Positions 9,164-18,019 are shown, counted from the stretch's first letter. The stretch is 64,000 bases of DNA from Chloroflexota bacterium (GCA_023459215.1 JAEWVF010000018.1:62001-126000), one strand, 5' to 3'. Notes: generated by a model not told the origin, from the letters alone. Translations and numbers: made by a program.

Positions 9164-9646
9164 TTAATTCTCAGGCGGCGGGATGTATTCAAGAAAGCTG
9201 GATGCCGCCCAGCCGACGCGTTGCTCATCATAAGGCGCGGTCAGGTACCACCAGGTATACCCGTCCAGTTCAACGGGGCCGTCGCGCACGATGAACATTT
9301 CCGAATCGAGCGCCAGGAACAGGAATTCACCTTGCAGCCCGGGGTTCGAGCGGATGCGCAAGCCTTGGCCATCGGTGCCGGCTACCTGGACATAACCGCC
9401 CAGCCCAACCTGGCCGGGAATTGGTGTCGGTGTCAGGTTCGGATCGGGCGTGGCGGTTGGCGGAGGGGCGGATGTGCCGGTTGGGGCCGGGATAATGGTC
9501 AACGCAGCGGAGATACTTCCCGGTTCCGGGGCATCCGGCGCGCTGACAAACATCCAGACCAGGGCAACCAGCAGCAAAAACCCACCCAATCCGAGCGCGC
9601 CAAGCATGACGCCTGGTGAAAGCAAGCGGCGAAAATCGAAATTCAT
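9164..9646 (-). CDS. Membrane-anchored SH3b (bacterial SH3) domain protein
   Basis: Start set at 9646: a longer frame reaches 9769 but would run into the divergent kinase gene and lacks coding character. The 160-residue product has an N-terminal transmembrane helix (LGALGLGGFLLLVALVWMFV, about 14-33), a Thr/Pro-rich stalk (PPPTATPDPNLTPTPIPGQ) and an SH3b-like domain (GLRIRSNPGLQGEFLFLALD, GYTWWYLTAP, VGWAASSFLEYI). SH3b domains bind cell-wall or surface ligands, so an envelope role outside the membrane is likely. A TATCAT box ends 7 nt before the ATG, suggesting a leaderless or nearly leaderless message. Confidence 0.8.
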   Translation of the reverse strand: MNFDFRRLLSPGVMLGALGLGGFLLLVALVWMFVSAPDAPEPGSISAALTIIPAPTGTSAPPPTATPDPNLTPTPIPGQVGLGGYVQVAGTDGQGLRIRSNPGLQGEFLFLALDSEMFIVRDGPVELDGYTWWYLTAPYDEQRVGWAASSFLEYIPPPEN

Positions 9647-9718
9647 AGCCAGTATGATACCAGATTTGCGCCCAACCCTGCGGGAGAGCCTTGCCCGAAA
9701 AAACGCGAATCGGGATGA

Positions 9719-9724
9719 TATAAT
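9719..9724 (+). promoter_or_regulatory. -10 box (TATAAT) of the kinase gene
   Basis: A perfect TATAAT ends 9 nt before the kinase ATG at 9734. A start of transcription about 7 nt after the box would give a leader of about 3 nt. No good -35 is visible at 17 nt. Confidence 0.55.
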
Positions 9725-9733
9725 CGGGGCAAC

Positions 9734-10855
9734 ATGAACGAAACAGCCCTCCTCAACAATCGCTATCAATTGATCGAACCTCTTGGAACAGGCGGTATGG
9801 CGCAGGTTTTCCGCGCCCGCGACCTGATGCTGGAGCGGTTTGTTGCTGTCAAAGTCTTGCGCGCCGATTACTCCTCTGATGCGGAGTTCCAGGCGCGTTT
9901 CAGGCAGGAAGCCAAATCAGCGGCGAATCTTTCCCACCCGAATATTGTCACTGTGCATGACTTTGGTTTTGACCAGGGCTACCTGTACCTGATCATGGAG
10001 TATGTTCCCGGCACCAACCTGAAAACCATGGTTGAAAACCTGGGCAAACTCAACCCCGACGATGCCCTGCCGCTGATTGTGCAGGCTTGCGCCGGGCTGG
10101 GGTATGCCCATCGCGCCGGTCTCGTTCATTGTGATGTGAAACCGCATAACATGCTGGTTTCGCCTGACCAGCGCTTGAAAGTAACCGATTTCGGCATTGC
10201 CCGCGCCATCGCCAGCATCCACCCCGACGAGCAGAGCGATGTGATTTGGGGGTCGCCACTTTACTTTTCGCCCGAACAGGCTGCCGGGCAGGCGCCGTCT
10301 CCGGCCTCGGATGTTTATTCGTTGGGCGTGGTTATGTACGAACTGATGACCGGACGCCCGCCTTTTGTGGCCAAAACTGCCGAGAAACTGGCTCAACTCC
10401 ACCGCGAAGCCAACCCCATCCCGCCCAGCCAGTACAACCCGGCCATCAAGCCCGAGCTTGAGCAGATCATCCTGAAAGTGCTTTCCAAAGAACCATCCTC
10501 CCGCTATCGCACTGCCGATCAGTTGGGCCGGGTTTTGATGAACTTTGGCGCTGCCCGTCGTTCCCCGGCGGTAGGCCTGAGTGAGCCGGCCTCCCAACCG
10601 CCGCCGCAGCCCGTGGTTCCTGCACCGGTGGCAGCGCCAGCACGCGCGCCGCAAATCGTTCGGCCCGCGCCTCGCCCGGCGGCCAACCCCACGCCCGCGC
10701 CGCTCAGCATCTCGCCCGCCGAATCGATTGAAGCCGAAATTCTCGATTTCGATTGGATTTCCGTCCTGTTGGGCTTGTTGGCTCTGCTGGCCGTTGGCGG
10801 CCTGATACCGTTCTGGATGTTCGTTTATTACCAGTGGGTTTCGCCCCTTCCCTGA
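9734..10855 (+). CDS. Ser/Thr protein kinase, PknB type, single-pass membrane
   Basis: 373 residues. Hanks motifs in order: glycine loop GTGGMAQVF (about 16-24), ATP-binding Lys in VAVKVL, catalytic loop HCDVKPHN, DFG in TDFGIARA and APE-like SPEQ. The HRD arginine is Cys here (HCD), making it a non-RD kinase. A Pro/Ala-rich juxtamembrane linker (about 275-335) precedes one transmembrane helix (about 345-365) and only a few outer residues, so there is no PASTA sensor. The stop overlaps the start of the epimerase gene (TGATG), indicating translational coupling. Substrates are unknown. Confidence 0.92.
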   Translation: MNETALLNNRYQLIEPLGTGGMAQVFRARDLMLERFVAVKVLRADYSSDAEFQARFRQEAKSAANLSHPNIVTVHDFGFDQGYLYLIMEYVPGTNLKTMVENLGKLNPDDALPLIVQACAGLGYAHRAGLVHCDVKPHNMLVSPDQRLKVTDFGIARAIASIHPDEQSDVIWGSPLYFSPEQAAGQAPSPASDVYSLGVVMYELMTGRPPFVAKTAEKLAQLHREANPIPPSQYNPAIKPELEQIILKVLSKEPSSRYRTADQLGRVLMNFGAARRSPAVGLSEPASQPPPQPVVPAPVAAPARAPQIVRPAPRPAANPTPAPLSISPAESIEAEILDFDWISVLLGLLALLAVGGLIPFWMFVYYQWVSPLP

Positions 10856-11523
10856 TGCCGCCCAACGCGCCCGTCCTGGCCCCCTCCATCCTTTCAGCCG
10901 ATTTTACTCGTCTCGGTGAGCAGATTTCCGCTTGCGATTATGCCGGTGCGGATTGGATTCATGTGGATGTGATGGATGGCCACTTTGTGCCGAACCTGAC
11001 CTTCGGCCCGCTCATCCTGCAAGCCTGCCGGCGCGCGACCGCCCTGCCCCTTGATGTGCATCTGATGGTCGAGAAGCCGGAATCCATGCTGGAGGCTTTT
11101 GCCCGCGCCGGGGCTTCGCGCCTGACCGTGCATGTGGAAACCTGCCCGCACCTGCACCGCACCCTTGAGCAGATCCGCGAACTGGGCGTTTTGCCCGGTG
11201 TGACGTTAAACCCCTCCACCCCGGCGATTGCGCTGAAAGAGATTTTGCCGCTGGTCGACCTGGTGCTGGTAATGAGCGTCAATCCCGGTTTTGGCGGGCA
11301 GAAGTTCATCGAGGCCAGCCTGGGCAAGATTGCCGAAATCCGCCGCATGTTGGATGAAATTGGTTCGACGGCCTGGCTTGAAGTCGATGGCGGCGTCTCG
11401 GTCGAGACCCTGCCGCGCTTGCGAGCTGCCGGCGCGGATGCTTTCGTGGCCGGGAATTCGGTTTTCAACCATCGAGACGGGATCCAGGCCGGGGTGAGGG
11501 CGCTGCGCGAGCTGCTGGTTTAG
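10855..11523 (+). CDS. rpe: Ribulose-phosphate 3-epimerase
   Basis: 222 residues, the usual length. It interconverts ribulose-5-phosphate and xylulose-5-phosphate in the pentose phosphate pathway. Motifs: APSILSADF, the metal/catalytic HVDVMDGHFVPNLTFGP, HLMVE, MSVNPGFGGQ and VDGGV. The start at 10855 is chosen because it overlaps the kinase stop and gives the canonical N-terminus. In several bacteria rpe lies beside a PrpC/PrkC/RsgA set; here only the kinase is kept. A terminator between it and the convergent rpmB is oriented for rpmB. Confidence 0.95.
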   Translation: MPPNAPVLAPSILSADFTRLGEQISACDYAGADWIHVDVMDGHFVPNLTFGPLILQACRRATALPLDVHLMVEKPESMLEAFARAGASRLTVHVETCPHLHRTLEQIRELGVLPGVTLNPSTPAIALKEILPLVDLVLVMSVNPGFGGQKFIEASLGKIAEIRRMLDEIGSTAWLEVDGGVSVETLPRLRAAGADAFVAGNSVFNHRDGIQAGVRALRELLV

Positions 11524-11581
11524 CGGTTCCCGCCTGACGTGGAAACCCTGCTTCAACGGTGAAACGTCGGGCGCTTAAAAC

Positions 11582-11604
11582 AAAAATCACGGCCTGCGCC
11601 GTGA
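11582..11604 (-). terminator. Intrinsic terminator of rpmB
   Basis: A 7-bp GC-rich stem (11587-11593 with 11598-11604) with a 4-nt loop is followed on the minus strand by TTTTTG, 25 nt after the rpmB stop. Confidence 0.75.
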
Positions 11605-11628
11605 CTCTTGGGTCGAAAGATAGGCTGA

Positions 11629-11811
11629 CTAAGCCGACTTGACCATCGTGCGGATGCACTTGGTGCAAAGGGATTTCTGGAGTTTGCGGCCATTTTCGAA
11701 CACGGTCACTTTTTGCAAATTGGGTAAGAATTTGCGGTTGGTGGCGCGCAGAGAGAAGGAACGATTATGTCCGAAAGTGGTGGTTTTACCGCAATGAGCG
11801 CATTTAGCCAT
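11629..11811 (-). CDS. rpmB: 50S ribosomal protein L28
   Basis: 60 residues, starting MAKCAHCGKTTTFGHNRSFS and containing ATNRKFLPNLQKV, the diagnostic L28 core. It is the zinc-type form: CAHC near the N-terminus and CTKC near the C-terminus. It binds 23S rRNA in the large subunit. Ribosome site GAAAGGAAG precedes the ATG. It is divergent from asp23/fakA, the arrangement seen in many Firmicutes and Chloroflexota, where rpmB is next to these genes. Confidence 0.96.
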   Translation of the reverse strand: MAKCAHCGKTTTFGHNRSFSLRATNRKFLPNLQKVTVFENGRKLQKSLCTKCIRTMVKSA

Positions 11812-11864
11812 CTGTAAACTTCCTTTCTTGCTATAATTGCAGGGTTCTTTTTGACAGGCGCGTT

Positions 11865-11893
11865 ATTCTAACACAAATCGTATCCTTCTACAA
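11865..11893 (-). promoter_or_regulatory. Sigma70-type promoter of rpmB
   Basis: On the minus strand: -35 TTGTAG (11888-11893), a 17-nt spacer and -10 TAGAAT (11865-11870). The ATG of rpmB is about 54 nt downstream of the -10, leaving room for the visible ribosome site. Confidence 0.6.
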
Positions 11894-11928
11894 GAGAAGT
11901 GTTATTAAACTAGCAAAGGAAAAAGACT

Positions 11929-12285
11929 ATGGGACAGGAAAAAACGACACTGGGAAGCATCCATATTGCGCCCAACGCCGTGGCAACGATTGCCTATCAT
12001 GCCACTTTGCAATCTTACGGGGTGGTTGGGTTGGCCCCGAAGAATCTGGCGGAAGGCATTGCGGCAACCATCACCCGTGAACCGACACGTGGGGTGAATG
12101 TCCACTTTGACGGCGAAAAGCTGGATATTGATATTTATGTGATTGTCGAATACGGAACGCGGATTTCATCTGTGGCGCAAAGCGTGGCCAACGCTGTCCG
12201 CTACCAGGTGGAAAAGACAATCGGTTTGCATGTTAATCACGTTAATGTGCATGTGCAGGGGCTGCGAGTTAGCAACTCCGATTAG
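11929..12285 (+). CDS. Asp23/Gls24 family envelope stress response protein
   Basis: 118 residues with the Asp23 pattern: GSIHIAPNAVATIAYHAT, GVVGL, the beta-rich VNVHFDGEKLDIDIYVIVEYG and VANAVRYQVEKTIGLHVNHVNVHVQGL. In Firmicutes the family (YloU) is encoded directly before the DAK2 protein YloV/FakA, exactly as here, and some members are membrane-proximal envelope stress proteins. Ribosome site AAGGAAAA precedes the ATG. It is the first gene of the rightward block that continues with fakA. Confidence 0.9.
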   Translation: MGQEKTTLGSIHIAPNAVATIAYHATLQSYGVVGLAPKNLAEGIAATITREPTRGVNVHFDGEKLDIDIYVIVEYGTRISSVAQSVANAVRYQVEKTIGLHVNHVNVHVQGLRVSNSD

Positions 12286-12336
12286 TGGATTATCCTGAAT
12301 GTTATCTTACCCTCGGTCGAGAGGAGAATTTTTCGT

Positions 12337-13977
12337 ATGAGCAAGAAGCCTGTAGACGGCCTCGAATTTAAAAAGTTGGTGGAGGCCGGTCTGGCCTGGC
12401 TGCGCGTTAACCATCAGATGGTAAACGCGCTTAATGTTTTCCCGGTGCCGGATGGCGACACCGGCACGAATATGCTGTTGACGATGCAAGCCGCTTATAA
12501 CGAGGTGGCCAATGTCGGGCATCATGGCGCAGGTCAGATGGCGGCGGCGGTTGCCCAGGGCGCCCTGATGGGCGCGCGCGGCAACTCGGGCGTTATCCTT
12601 TCACAACTGTGGCGCGGATTTGCGCGCGGTTTGCACGGCGTGGAAGTGATTGATACCGCGGCGATGGCGCGCGCTTTTGCCGAATCGCGCGATACGGCCT
12701 ATAAGGGTGTGGTTCGCCCGGTGGAAGGAACGATTCTGACGGTTTCGAAGGATGTTGCCACCGCAGCCGAAGCCGCCGCCCAACAAACCAACAGCCTGCG
12801 CGAGATGCTGCGCATTGTGGTGGCTGCTGCCGACGAATCTGTCCAGCGCACGCCGGAATACCTGCCGGTCTTGAAACAAGCCGGTGTGGTTGATTCCGGT
12901 GGCAAGGGCTTGTTCTTCATTCTCGAAGGGATTCTGCGCATGGTCGAAGGCCTGCCGCTCGATGCCCCGATTGTTTCTGTCCAGCCGTTATCGGCCATGA
13001 ACCTGGAAAATGCCATGGAAGAAGTCGAAGAAGGTCAGGATTGGGAAGTTGTGGTCGATTTTCGCCCGGATAGTGGTTTCGAGTTGCAGTCCTTCTATGC
13101 CAAACTCGAAGAGATGGGTACTTCCATCCAGGTGGGCGAGGGCGAAGGCATGTATCGTATGCACATCCACACCCCGCTCGAAAAGCGCTATGAGCCGATT
13201 GATTACATCATGGGAATAGGCACCATCACCAAGGTGGCCATGGAAAACCTGCTGGCCCAGATGGACGAAATCGGCAGTCAGGCGAACGCCACCCAGATTG
13301 AACTGGCCAACGTGGAACCCGGCCAGATCGCGGTGGTGACAGTTTCTCCCGGCACCGGACTTTCGCGCATCTTTGCCAGCCTGGGCGTTACCGCGATTGT
13401 CGCCGGCGGCCAGACGATGAACCCGTCGACCAAGGATATCCTGGATGCGTTCGAGAACTTGCCAACCGATAAGGTCATTATCCTGCCGAATAACAAGAAT
13501 ATCGTTCTGGCGGCCAACCAGGCCAAGGAAGTGACCGTCAAGCAGGTCAAAGTCGTGCCCAGCCGCAATGTCCCGCAAGGGCTGGCGGCCATGCTTCACC
13601 TGAATCCGGATGGCGACCTGGACAAGGTAGCCGAGCGCATGACCCAGGCGTTGGATGCGGTTGCTACCGGCGAAATCACGGTTGCGGTTCGCACGGTCGA
13701 AATTGACGGCGTCAATGTCGAAGAAGGCCAGGCGATTGCGCTGCTGAACGGCAAATTGGCCGTTTCTGCCGATACTGTCGAAAGCGCGGTGATGCAACTG
13801 CTGGAAAAAGCCAATGCCGCCGATTATGAGTTGATTACCCTCTTCTATGGCGAAGAAATGCGCCACCAGGAAGCCAATCGCGTGGCGGATATGATCCGCA
13901 CCCAATATCCTGGCCAGGAGATTGAAGTGCAGGAGGGCGGCCAGCCGCACTATCACTTCATTATTGCAATCGAATAA
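12337..13977 (+). CDS. fakA: FakA-like fatty acid kinase, DAK2 domain (YloV family)
   Basis: 546 residues. The N-terminal DhaL/DAK2 domain has NVFPVPDGDTGTNM, whose Asp residues bind Mg-ATP, and GARGNSGVILSQLWRG. The middle and C-terminal parts match the YloV family (FFILEGILRMVEGL, TVSPGTGLSRIF, LPNNKNIVLAA). In Firmicutes FakA phosphorylates fatty acids held by the FakB (DegV) carrier. A FakB-type gene follows at 14064, supporting that role here. GAGGAGA lies upstream of the ATG. A hairpin after the stop may attenuate transcription into the next gene. Confidence 0.92.
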   Translation: MSKKPVDGLEFKKLVEAGLAWLRVNHQMVNALNVFPVPDGDTGTNMLLTMQAAYNEVANVGHHGAGQMAAAVAQGALMGARGNSGVILSQLWRGFARGLHGVEVIDTAAMARAFAESRDTAYKGVVRPVEGTILTVSKDVATAAEAAAQQTNSLREMLRIVVAAADESVQRTPEYLPVLKQAGVVDSGGKGLFFILEGILRMVEGLPLDAPIVSVQPLSAMNLENAMEEVEEGQDWEVVVDFRPDSGFELQSFYAKLEEMGTSIQVGEGEGMYRMHIHTPLEKRYEPIDYIMGIGTITKVAMENLLAQMDEIGSQANATQIELANVEPGQIAVVTVSPGTGLSRIFASLGVTAIVAGGQTMNPSTKDILDAFENLPTDKVIILPNNKNIVLAANQAKEVTVKQVKVVPSRNVPQGLAAMLHLNPDGDLDKVAERMTQALDAVATGEITVAVRTVEIDGVNVEEGQAIALLNGKLAVSADTVESAVMQLLEKANAADYELITLFYGEEMRHQEANRVADMIRTQYPGQEIEVQEGGQPHYHFIIAIE

Positions 13978-14007
13978 CCCGCTCGCTTTGATCGAGTTAC
14001 CTGAACG

Positions 14008-14050
14008 GAAGTAGAAAGCAGGAAGACAACCGCTTTCTACTTCTTAATTT
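14008..14050 (+). terminator. Possible terminator or attenuator between fakA and fakB
   Basis: A 12-bp perfect stem (14008-14019 with 14032-14043) is followed by TTAATTTTTC. The T run is interrupted, so it may only reduce readthrough. Confidence 0.6.
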
Positions 14051-14063
14051 TTCTGTAAAAAAT

Positions 14064-14921
14064 ATGTCCCCTGTATCCAAAATCGGCCTTGTAACCGACT
14101 CGCCCTGCGACCTGCCCTTTGACCTGGTTGAAAAACACCGGATTGAAGTGGTTCCGGCTATCCTGGTTCTGGATGGCCAATCCTATATCGATGGCGAAAC
14201 CATTAGCCGCGAGGAGTTCTACCGCCGCCTGCCCGCGCTGCGCGTAGCGCCCAGCACAGCCGCGCCTTCGCCGCTGGCTTTTTCTGCGCGTTATGAGAAG
14301 TTTTTATCTGCGGGTTGTGAGCACGTTATTTGCATCAGCACGGCGGCCAGCCTGACCAGCCTGCACAATGTTGCCCGCGCGGCTGCTGCCGATTTCTCTG
14401 GGCGCGTGACGGTCCTCGATAGCGGCCAGTTAACCCTGGGAATTGGATTCCAGGTGCTGGCTGCCGCCGAAGCGCTGGCTGCCGGGGCCGATCTTGCGGA
14501 AACCCTGGCGATTATCCAGTCCACCCGCCAGCGCATTCGGCTGATGGGCGTGCTCGACACGCTGGAATATGTCCGGCGCAGCGGGCGTGTGCCGGGATTG
14601 GTGGCTTCCCTGGGCGGTTTGCTCAACCTGAAGCCGGTGGTGACGCTCGCTGAGGGCGTTGTCCGGCCTTTGGGCGCTGTGCGCACCACCCGTCAGGCCA
14701 ACGAAAAGGTTCTGGATTTGCTGCTTGCCCAGGGCAGCCTGGAGCGCCTGGCCATCCTGCATACCAACGCCCCGGAACGCGCCGCGCAGTTCAGCGAAAC
14801 CCTGGCCAATCGGGTTGCAGTCCCACCCGGGCTTTTAACCGTTAACCTGACCAGCGTTCTGGGCACCCACCTTGGCCCGAATGGTTTGGGATTCGCGGCA
14901 GTCATAAATCGGGTAAAATAG
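14064..14921 (+). CDS. DegV family fatty-acid-binding protein (FakB type)
   Basis: 285 residues. DegV features: IGLVTDSPCDLP at the N-terminus, STAAPSPLAF, CISTAASLTSLHNVARAA, VLDSGQLTLGIGFQV and LEYVRRSGRVPGL. DegV/FakB proteins bind one fatty acid and present it to FakA for phosphorylation. Placement directly after the FakA-like gene supports this function. No ribosome site is evident upstream of the ATG. A second DegV protein of the same kind is cut by the right edge of the window, so the organism has at least two carriers, possibly for different acyl chains. Confidence 0.9.
   Translation: MSPVSKIGLVTDSPCDLPFDLVEKHRIEVVPAILVLDGQSYIDGETISREEFYRRLPALRVAPSTAAPSPLAFSARYEKFLSAGCEHVICISTAASLTSLHNVARAAAADFSGRVTVLDSGQLTLGIGFQVLAAAEALAAGADLAETLAIIQSTRQRIRLMGVLDTLEYVRRSGRVPGLVASLGGLLNLKPVVTLAEGVVRPLGAVRTTRQANEKVLDLLLAQGSLERLAILHTNAPERAAQFSETLANRVAVPPGLLTVNLTSVLGTHLGPNGLGFAAVINRVK
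14914..14919 (+). promoter_or_regulatory. Candidate -10 box (TAAAAT) before recG
   Basis: TAAAAT overlaps the end of the DegV gene and ends 9 nt before the recG ATG, similar to the other near-leaderless starts in this window. No clear -35. Confidence 0.4.
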
Positions 14922-14928
14922 CCCCACT

Positions 14929-17487
14929 ATGCAAACCGCACTCGAAAAACTACGCAAATTTTTCCGTCTTGAAGCTGAAAACAAATACGAGAACAAGGCC
15001 GTCATCGGCGGCCTGGCGAAAATCCTTGATTTTTGGGAATCAGAAGCCCGCGCCGAAGGCGTCTCCGAGGAAACCATCCAACTGGTCGCCTCGCGCCTGC
15101 GCGATTACCACCGCCTGACCCCCGCCTCGCGCGCCGATACGTTAAAGGGGATTTGGAAACGCATCCAGGGCCAGGGCGATCTCAGCATTCCCGAACCGGT
15201 CTACGCCGCCGAAAGCGAATCGCAGCCGGAACCGACTCCCGATTGGCTGGCTCCGGCCTCCGAACAGGCCCAGCCGGCCCCCAGGCCGCGCCCCGCAGCC
15301 GAAGCTGTGCCTCCGGCGCGCTATCCTGCATCAAGACCTGCTCCTGAATCCGCCCCCGCCCGCCGGATGGCCCCTTCGCGGGCATCATCCTTCCCCGGCG
15401 CGCAGACCTCCCAAACGCCTGCCGCCCTGAATGCCGATTTAACCGTCCTGAACGGGGTTGGCCCTAAAAACGCATCTTCGCTGCAAAAACTGGGCATCCA
15501 CACCCTGGGCGATTTGCTCTATCACTTCCCGCGCCGCTACGACGATTACAGCCAGCTCCAGCCGATCCGCAACCTGATGTATGGCCAGGTTGTGACGGTT
15601 ATTGGCCAGATTCAGAGCGTCAGCAACCGCCAGATTCGCGGCGGCAAAATGCAAATCATCGAAGCGGTGATCTCGGATGGTTCCGGTGCGCTGCGCCTGA
15701 CCTGGTTCAATCAACCCTGGCTGGCCAATCGTTTTAAAGAAGGCTTGAATATCGCTGTGGCGGGCAAGGTCGAACAATACCTGGGTCGCTTGGTGATGAA
15801 CAGCCCGGAATGGGAAATGGTCGAGGATGAGCACCTGCACACCAACCGGATTGTGCCGGTTTATGGCCTGACAGCCAACATTACCCAAAAATGGCTGCGC
15901 CAGATGATGGATCAGGTGGTCAACTTCTGGTCGCCGCGCGTGGCCGACCCATTGCCCGAAAGCGTTAGAACTGCGGCGGAAGTTTACGGCCTGGGCGAGG
16001 CCATCCACCAGGCCCATTTCCCGGATAACCAGGACAATCTCAAGGCCGCGCGCCAGCGCCTGGCCTTTGATGAAATTTTCTACCTGCAAATGGGCGTCCT
16101 GCGCCAGAAACGGGATTTTGAAGCCGCCAGCGCGCGGGTTTTCGAGACGCCCGATGACTGGCTGGAAGCGCGCATTGCGGCCTTGCCCTTCCCGTTGACC
16201 GGGGCGCAGACCCGCGCCGCAGCCGACATCCGCGACGATTTGCTGTCCGGCCACCCGATGAACCGCCTCGTTCAGGGCGATGTCGGCTCCGGTAAGACGG
16301 TCGTGGCGGCCCTGGCAGCGATGATGATCACCCGGCACGGGGCGCAGGTGGCTATCATGGCCCCGACCTCGATCCTGGCCGAGCAGCATCTCAAGAATTT
16401 TTCGAATTTCCTGGTCATGGATGGCTTGCTCGCCGAAGGTCAGGTGCGCTTATTGACCGGCGACACCGGCAACGGGGAGCGCAGCGAGATCCTGGCCGGA
16501 CTGGTTTCGGGCGAGATTAAAGTCCTGATTGGCACCCACGCCCTGATCGAGGAACCGGTCCAATTTGCCGATTTACAGTTGACGGTTATCGATGAGCAGC
16601 ACCGCTTTGGCGTTGGCCAGCGCGCCGCCCTGCGCAACAAGGGCAGCAATCCGCATCTGTTGGTGATGACGGCCACGCCCATTCCACGCTCGCTGGCCCT
16701 GACCCTGTACGGCGACCTGAACCTTTCGATCATGGATGAAATGCCGGCCGGACGCGAACCGGTTTCGACGCATGTTTTGACACCGAACGAGCGCGAGCGC
16801 GCCTATTCTCTCATCCGCAGCCAGATTAAGGCCGGGCGGCAGGCGTTCATCGTCTATCCGCTGATTGAAGAGAGCGAAAAGCTGGAAGACTTGAAGGCGG
16901 CGGTCGATGACCACGAGCGCCTTTCGAAAGAGATTTTCCCCGATTTGAAGCTTGGTTTGCTGCACGGCAAAATGAAACCGGACGAAAAAGACCGCATCAT
17001 GGCTGACCTGCGCGACAAGAAATATGACATCTTGGTCTCGACCACGGTCATCGAAGTTGGCGTGGATGTGCCGAATGCAACGGTGATGTTGATCGAAGGC
17101 GCGAACCGCTTTGGCCTGGCGCAGTTGCATCAGTTGCGCGGACGGGTTGGGCGCGGCGGCGGCGAGTCTTTCTGCCTGCTTATCCCCGACAAGGCCGATG
17201 CGACCGAGAACGAACGCTTGCAGGCAATGGCCGAAACGAATGACGGCTTCCGCCTGGCTGAACTGGATTTGCAGCAGCGCGGTCCCGGCGAATTCCTGGG
17301 CACACGCCAGGCCGGCTTTGCCACAACGTTGAGAATGGCCTCGCTGACCGATGTGAACCTGATCGAAAAAGCCCGCCAGCACGCCGCCGATTTATTTGCC
17401 CTTGACCCGACCCTTGCCCAGCCTGAACACGCCCTGCTGGCCGAAGCCCTCGAGCGCTTCTGGAGCGGCAAGGGCGATGTGAGTTAG
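14929..17487 (+). CDS. recG: ATP-dependent DNA helicase RecG
   Basis: 852 residues, longer than the roughly 680-700 of typical RecG because of about 150 extra N-terminal residues: a helical part (ALEKLRKFFRLEAENKYENK) and a Pro/Ala-rich linker (about 80-160). Then come the wedge domain (LNGVGPKNASSLQKLGI, LYHFPRRYDDYS), Walker A GDVGSGKT, the DEQHRFG box, TATPIPRSLALTLYGDL and motif VI QLRGRVGRG. RecG reverses stalled forks and processes branched DNA. The gene starts 8 nt after the DegV stop and coaD follows after 13 nt, so all may be on one transcript. Confidence 0.96.
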   Translation: MQTALEKLRKFFRLEAENKYENKAVIGGLAKILDFWESEARAEGVSEETIQLVASRLRDYHRLTPASRADTLKGIWKRIQGQGDLSIPEPVYAAESESQPEPTPDWLAPASEQAQPAPRPRPAAEAVPPARYPASRPAPESAPARRMAPSRASSFPGAQTSQTPAALNADLTVLNGVGPKNASSLQKLGIHTLGDLLYHFPRRYDDYSQLQPIRNLMYGQVVTVIGQIQSVSNRQIRGGKMQIIEAVISDGSGALRLTWFNQPWLANRFKEGLNIAVAGKVEQYLGRLVMNSPEWEMVEDEHLHTNRIVPVYGLTANITQKWLRQMMDQVVNFWSPRVADPLPESVRTAAEVYGLGEAIHQAHFPDNQDNLKAARQRLAFDEIFYLQMGVLRQKRDFEAASARVFETPDDWLEARIAALPFPLTGAQTRAAADIRDDLLSGHPMNRLVQGDVGSGKTVVAALAAMMITRHGAQVAIMAPTSILAEQHLKNFSNFLVMDGLLAEGQVRLLTGDTGNGERSEILAGLVSGEIKVLIGTHALIEEPVQFADLQLTVIDEQHRFGVGQRAALRNKGSNPHLLVMTATPIPRSLALTLYGDLNLSIMDEMPAGREPVSTHVLTPNERERAYSLIRSQIKAGRQAFIVYPLIEESEKLEDLKAAVDDHERLSKEIFPDLKLGLLHGKMKPDEKDRIMADLRDKKYDILVSTTVIEVGVDVPNATVMLIEGANRFGLAQLHQLRGRVGRGGGESFCLLIPDKADATENERLQAMAETNDGFRLAELDLQQRGPGEFLGTRQAGFATTLRMASLTDVNLIEKARQHAADLFALDPTLAQPEHALLAEALERFWSGKGDVS

Positions 17488-17500
17488 GAGATTCCCAAAA

Positions 17501-18019
17501 ATGGTACGAGCCATGTTCCCTGGCACGTTTGACCCAATCCACTACGGGCACATCGATATTGCCAACCGCGCCACCAAGCTGTTTGACGAAGTGGTGATTG
17601 CTGTCTATGACAAGCCGCTCAAGAGTCTGTTGTTCTCGCCCGAAGAACGCATGGAGTTGGTCAAAGAGTCTTTTTTGGACAACCCGAAAATCCGCGTGAC
17701 TGGCTATAGTGGCCTGACCGTCAATGCCTGCAAGGCGCTCGACGCCCAGGTCATCATGCGCGGCTTGCGGGTCTTTTCTGATTTCGAGTTTGAGTTCCGC
17801 ATGGCCTTGGCCAATCATCGCCTGGCGCCGGATATTGAAATCGTTTCCTTTATCACCCACGAGGAACACACCTTCCTGTCCTCGACCACTGTGCGCGAAA
17901 TCGCCACCCTGGATGGCGATATTTCCAGCATGGTTCCCGCCCACGTGGAAGCGGCCCTCAAGCGGCGTGTGCGCGACATCGACGACCATCATCGCCCCGC
18001 CTACGCGGCCAGGGATTGA
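17501..18019 (+). CDS. coaD: Phosphopantetheine adenylyltransferase
   Basis: 172 residues. Nucleotidyltransferase signature GTFDPIHYGH at the N-terminus, IMRGLRVFSDFEFEF for phosphopantetheine binding, and LSSTTVREIATLDGDISSMV near the C-terminus. It adenylates 4'-phosphopantetheine in the penultimate step of coenzyme A synthesis. The HYGH form of the (H/T)xGH motif is intact. It follows recG by 13 nt, an arrangement common to Gram-positive-type genomes. The start ATG has GGAG within the upstream 15 nt. Confidence 0.95.
   Translation: MVRAMFPGTFDPIHYGHIDIANRATKLFDEVVIAVYDKPLKSLLFSPEERMELVKESFLDNPKIRVTGYSGLTVNACKALDAQVIMRGLRVFSDFEFEFRMALANHRLAPDIEIVSFITHEEHTFLSSTTVREIATLDGDISSMVPAHVEAALKRRVRDIDDHHRPAYAARD

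Noticed and set aside
9647..9769. Longer start for the SH3b protein
   Set aside because: It would overlap the divergent kinase start and adds a residue stretch without coding character before the membrane helix.
11851..11886. Promoter for asp23 from TTGACA at 11851
   Set aside because: No -10 box lies at 16-18 nt; the good promoter in this gap points to rpmB on the minus strand.
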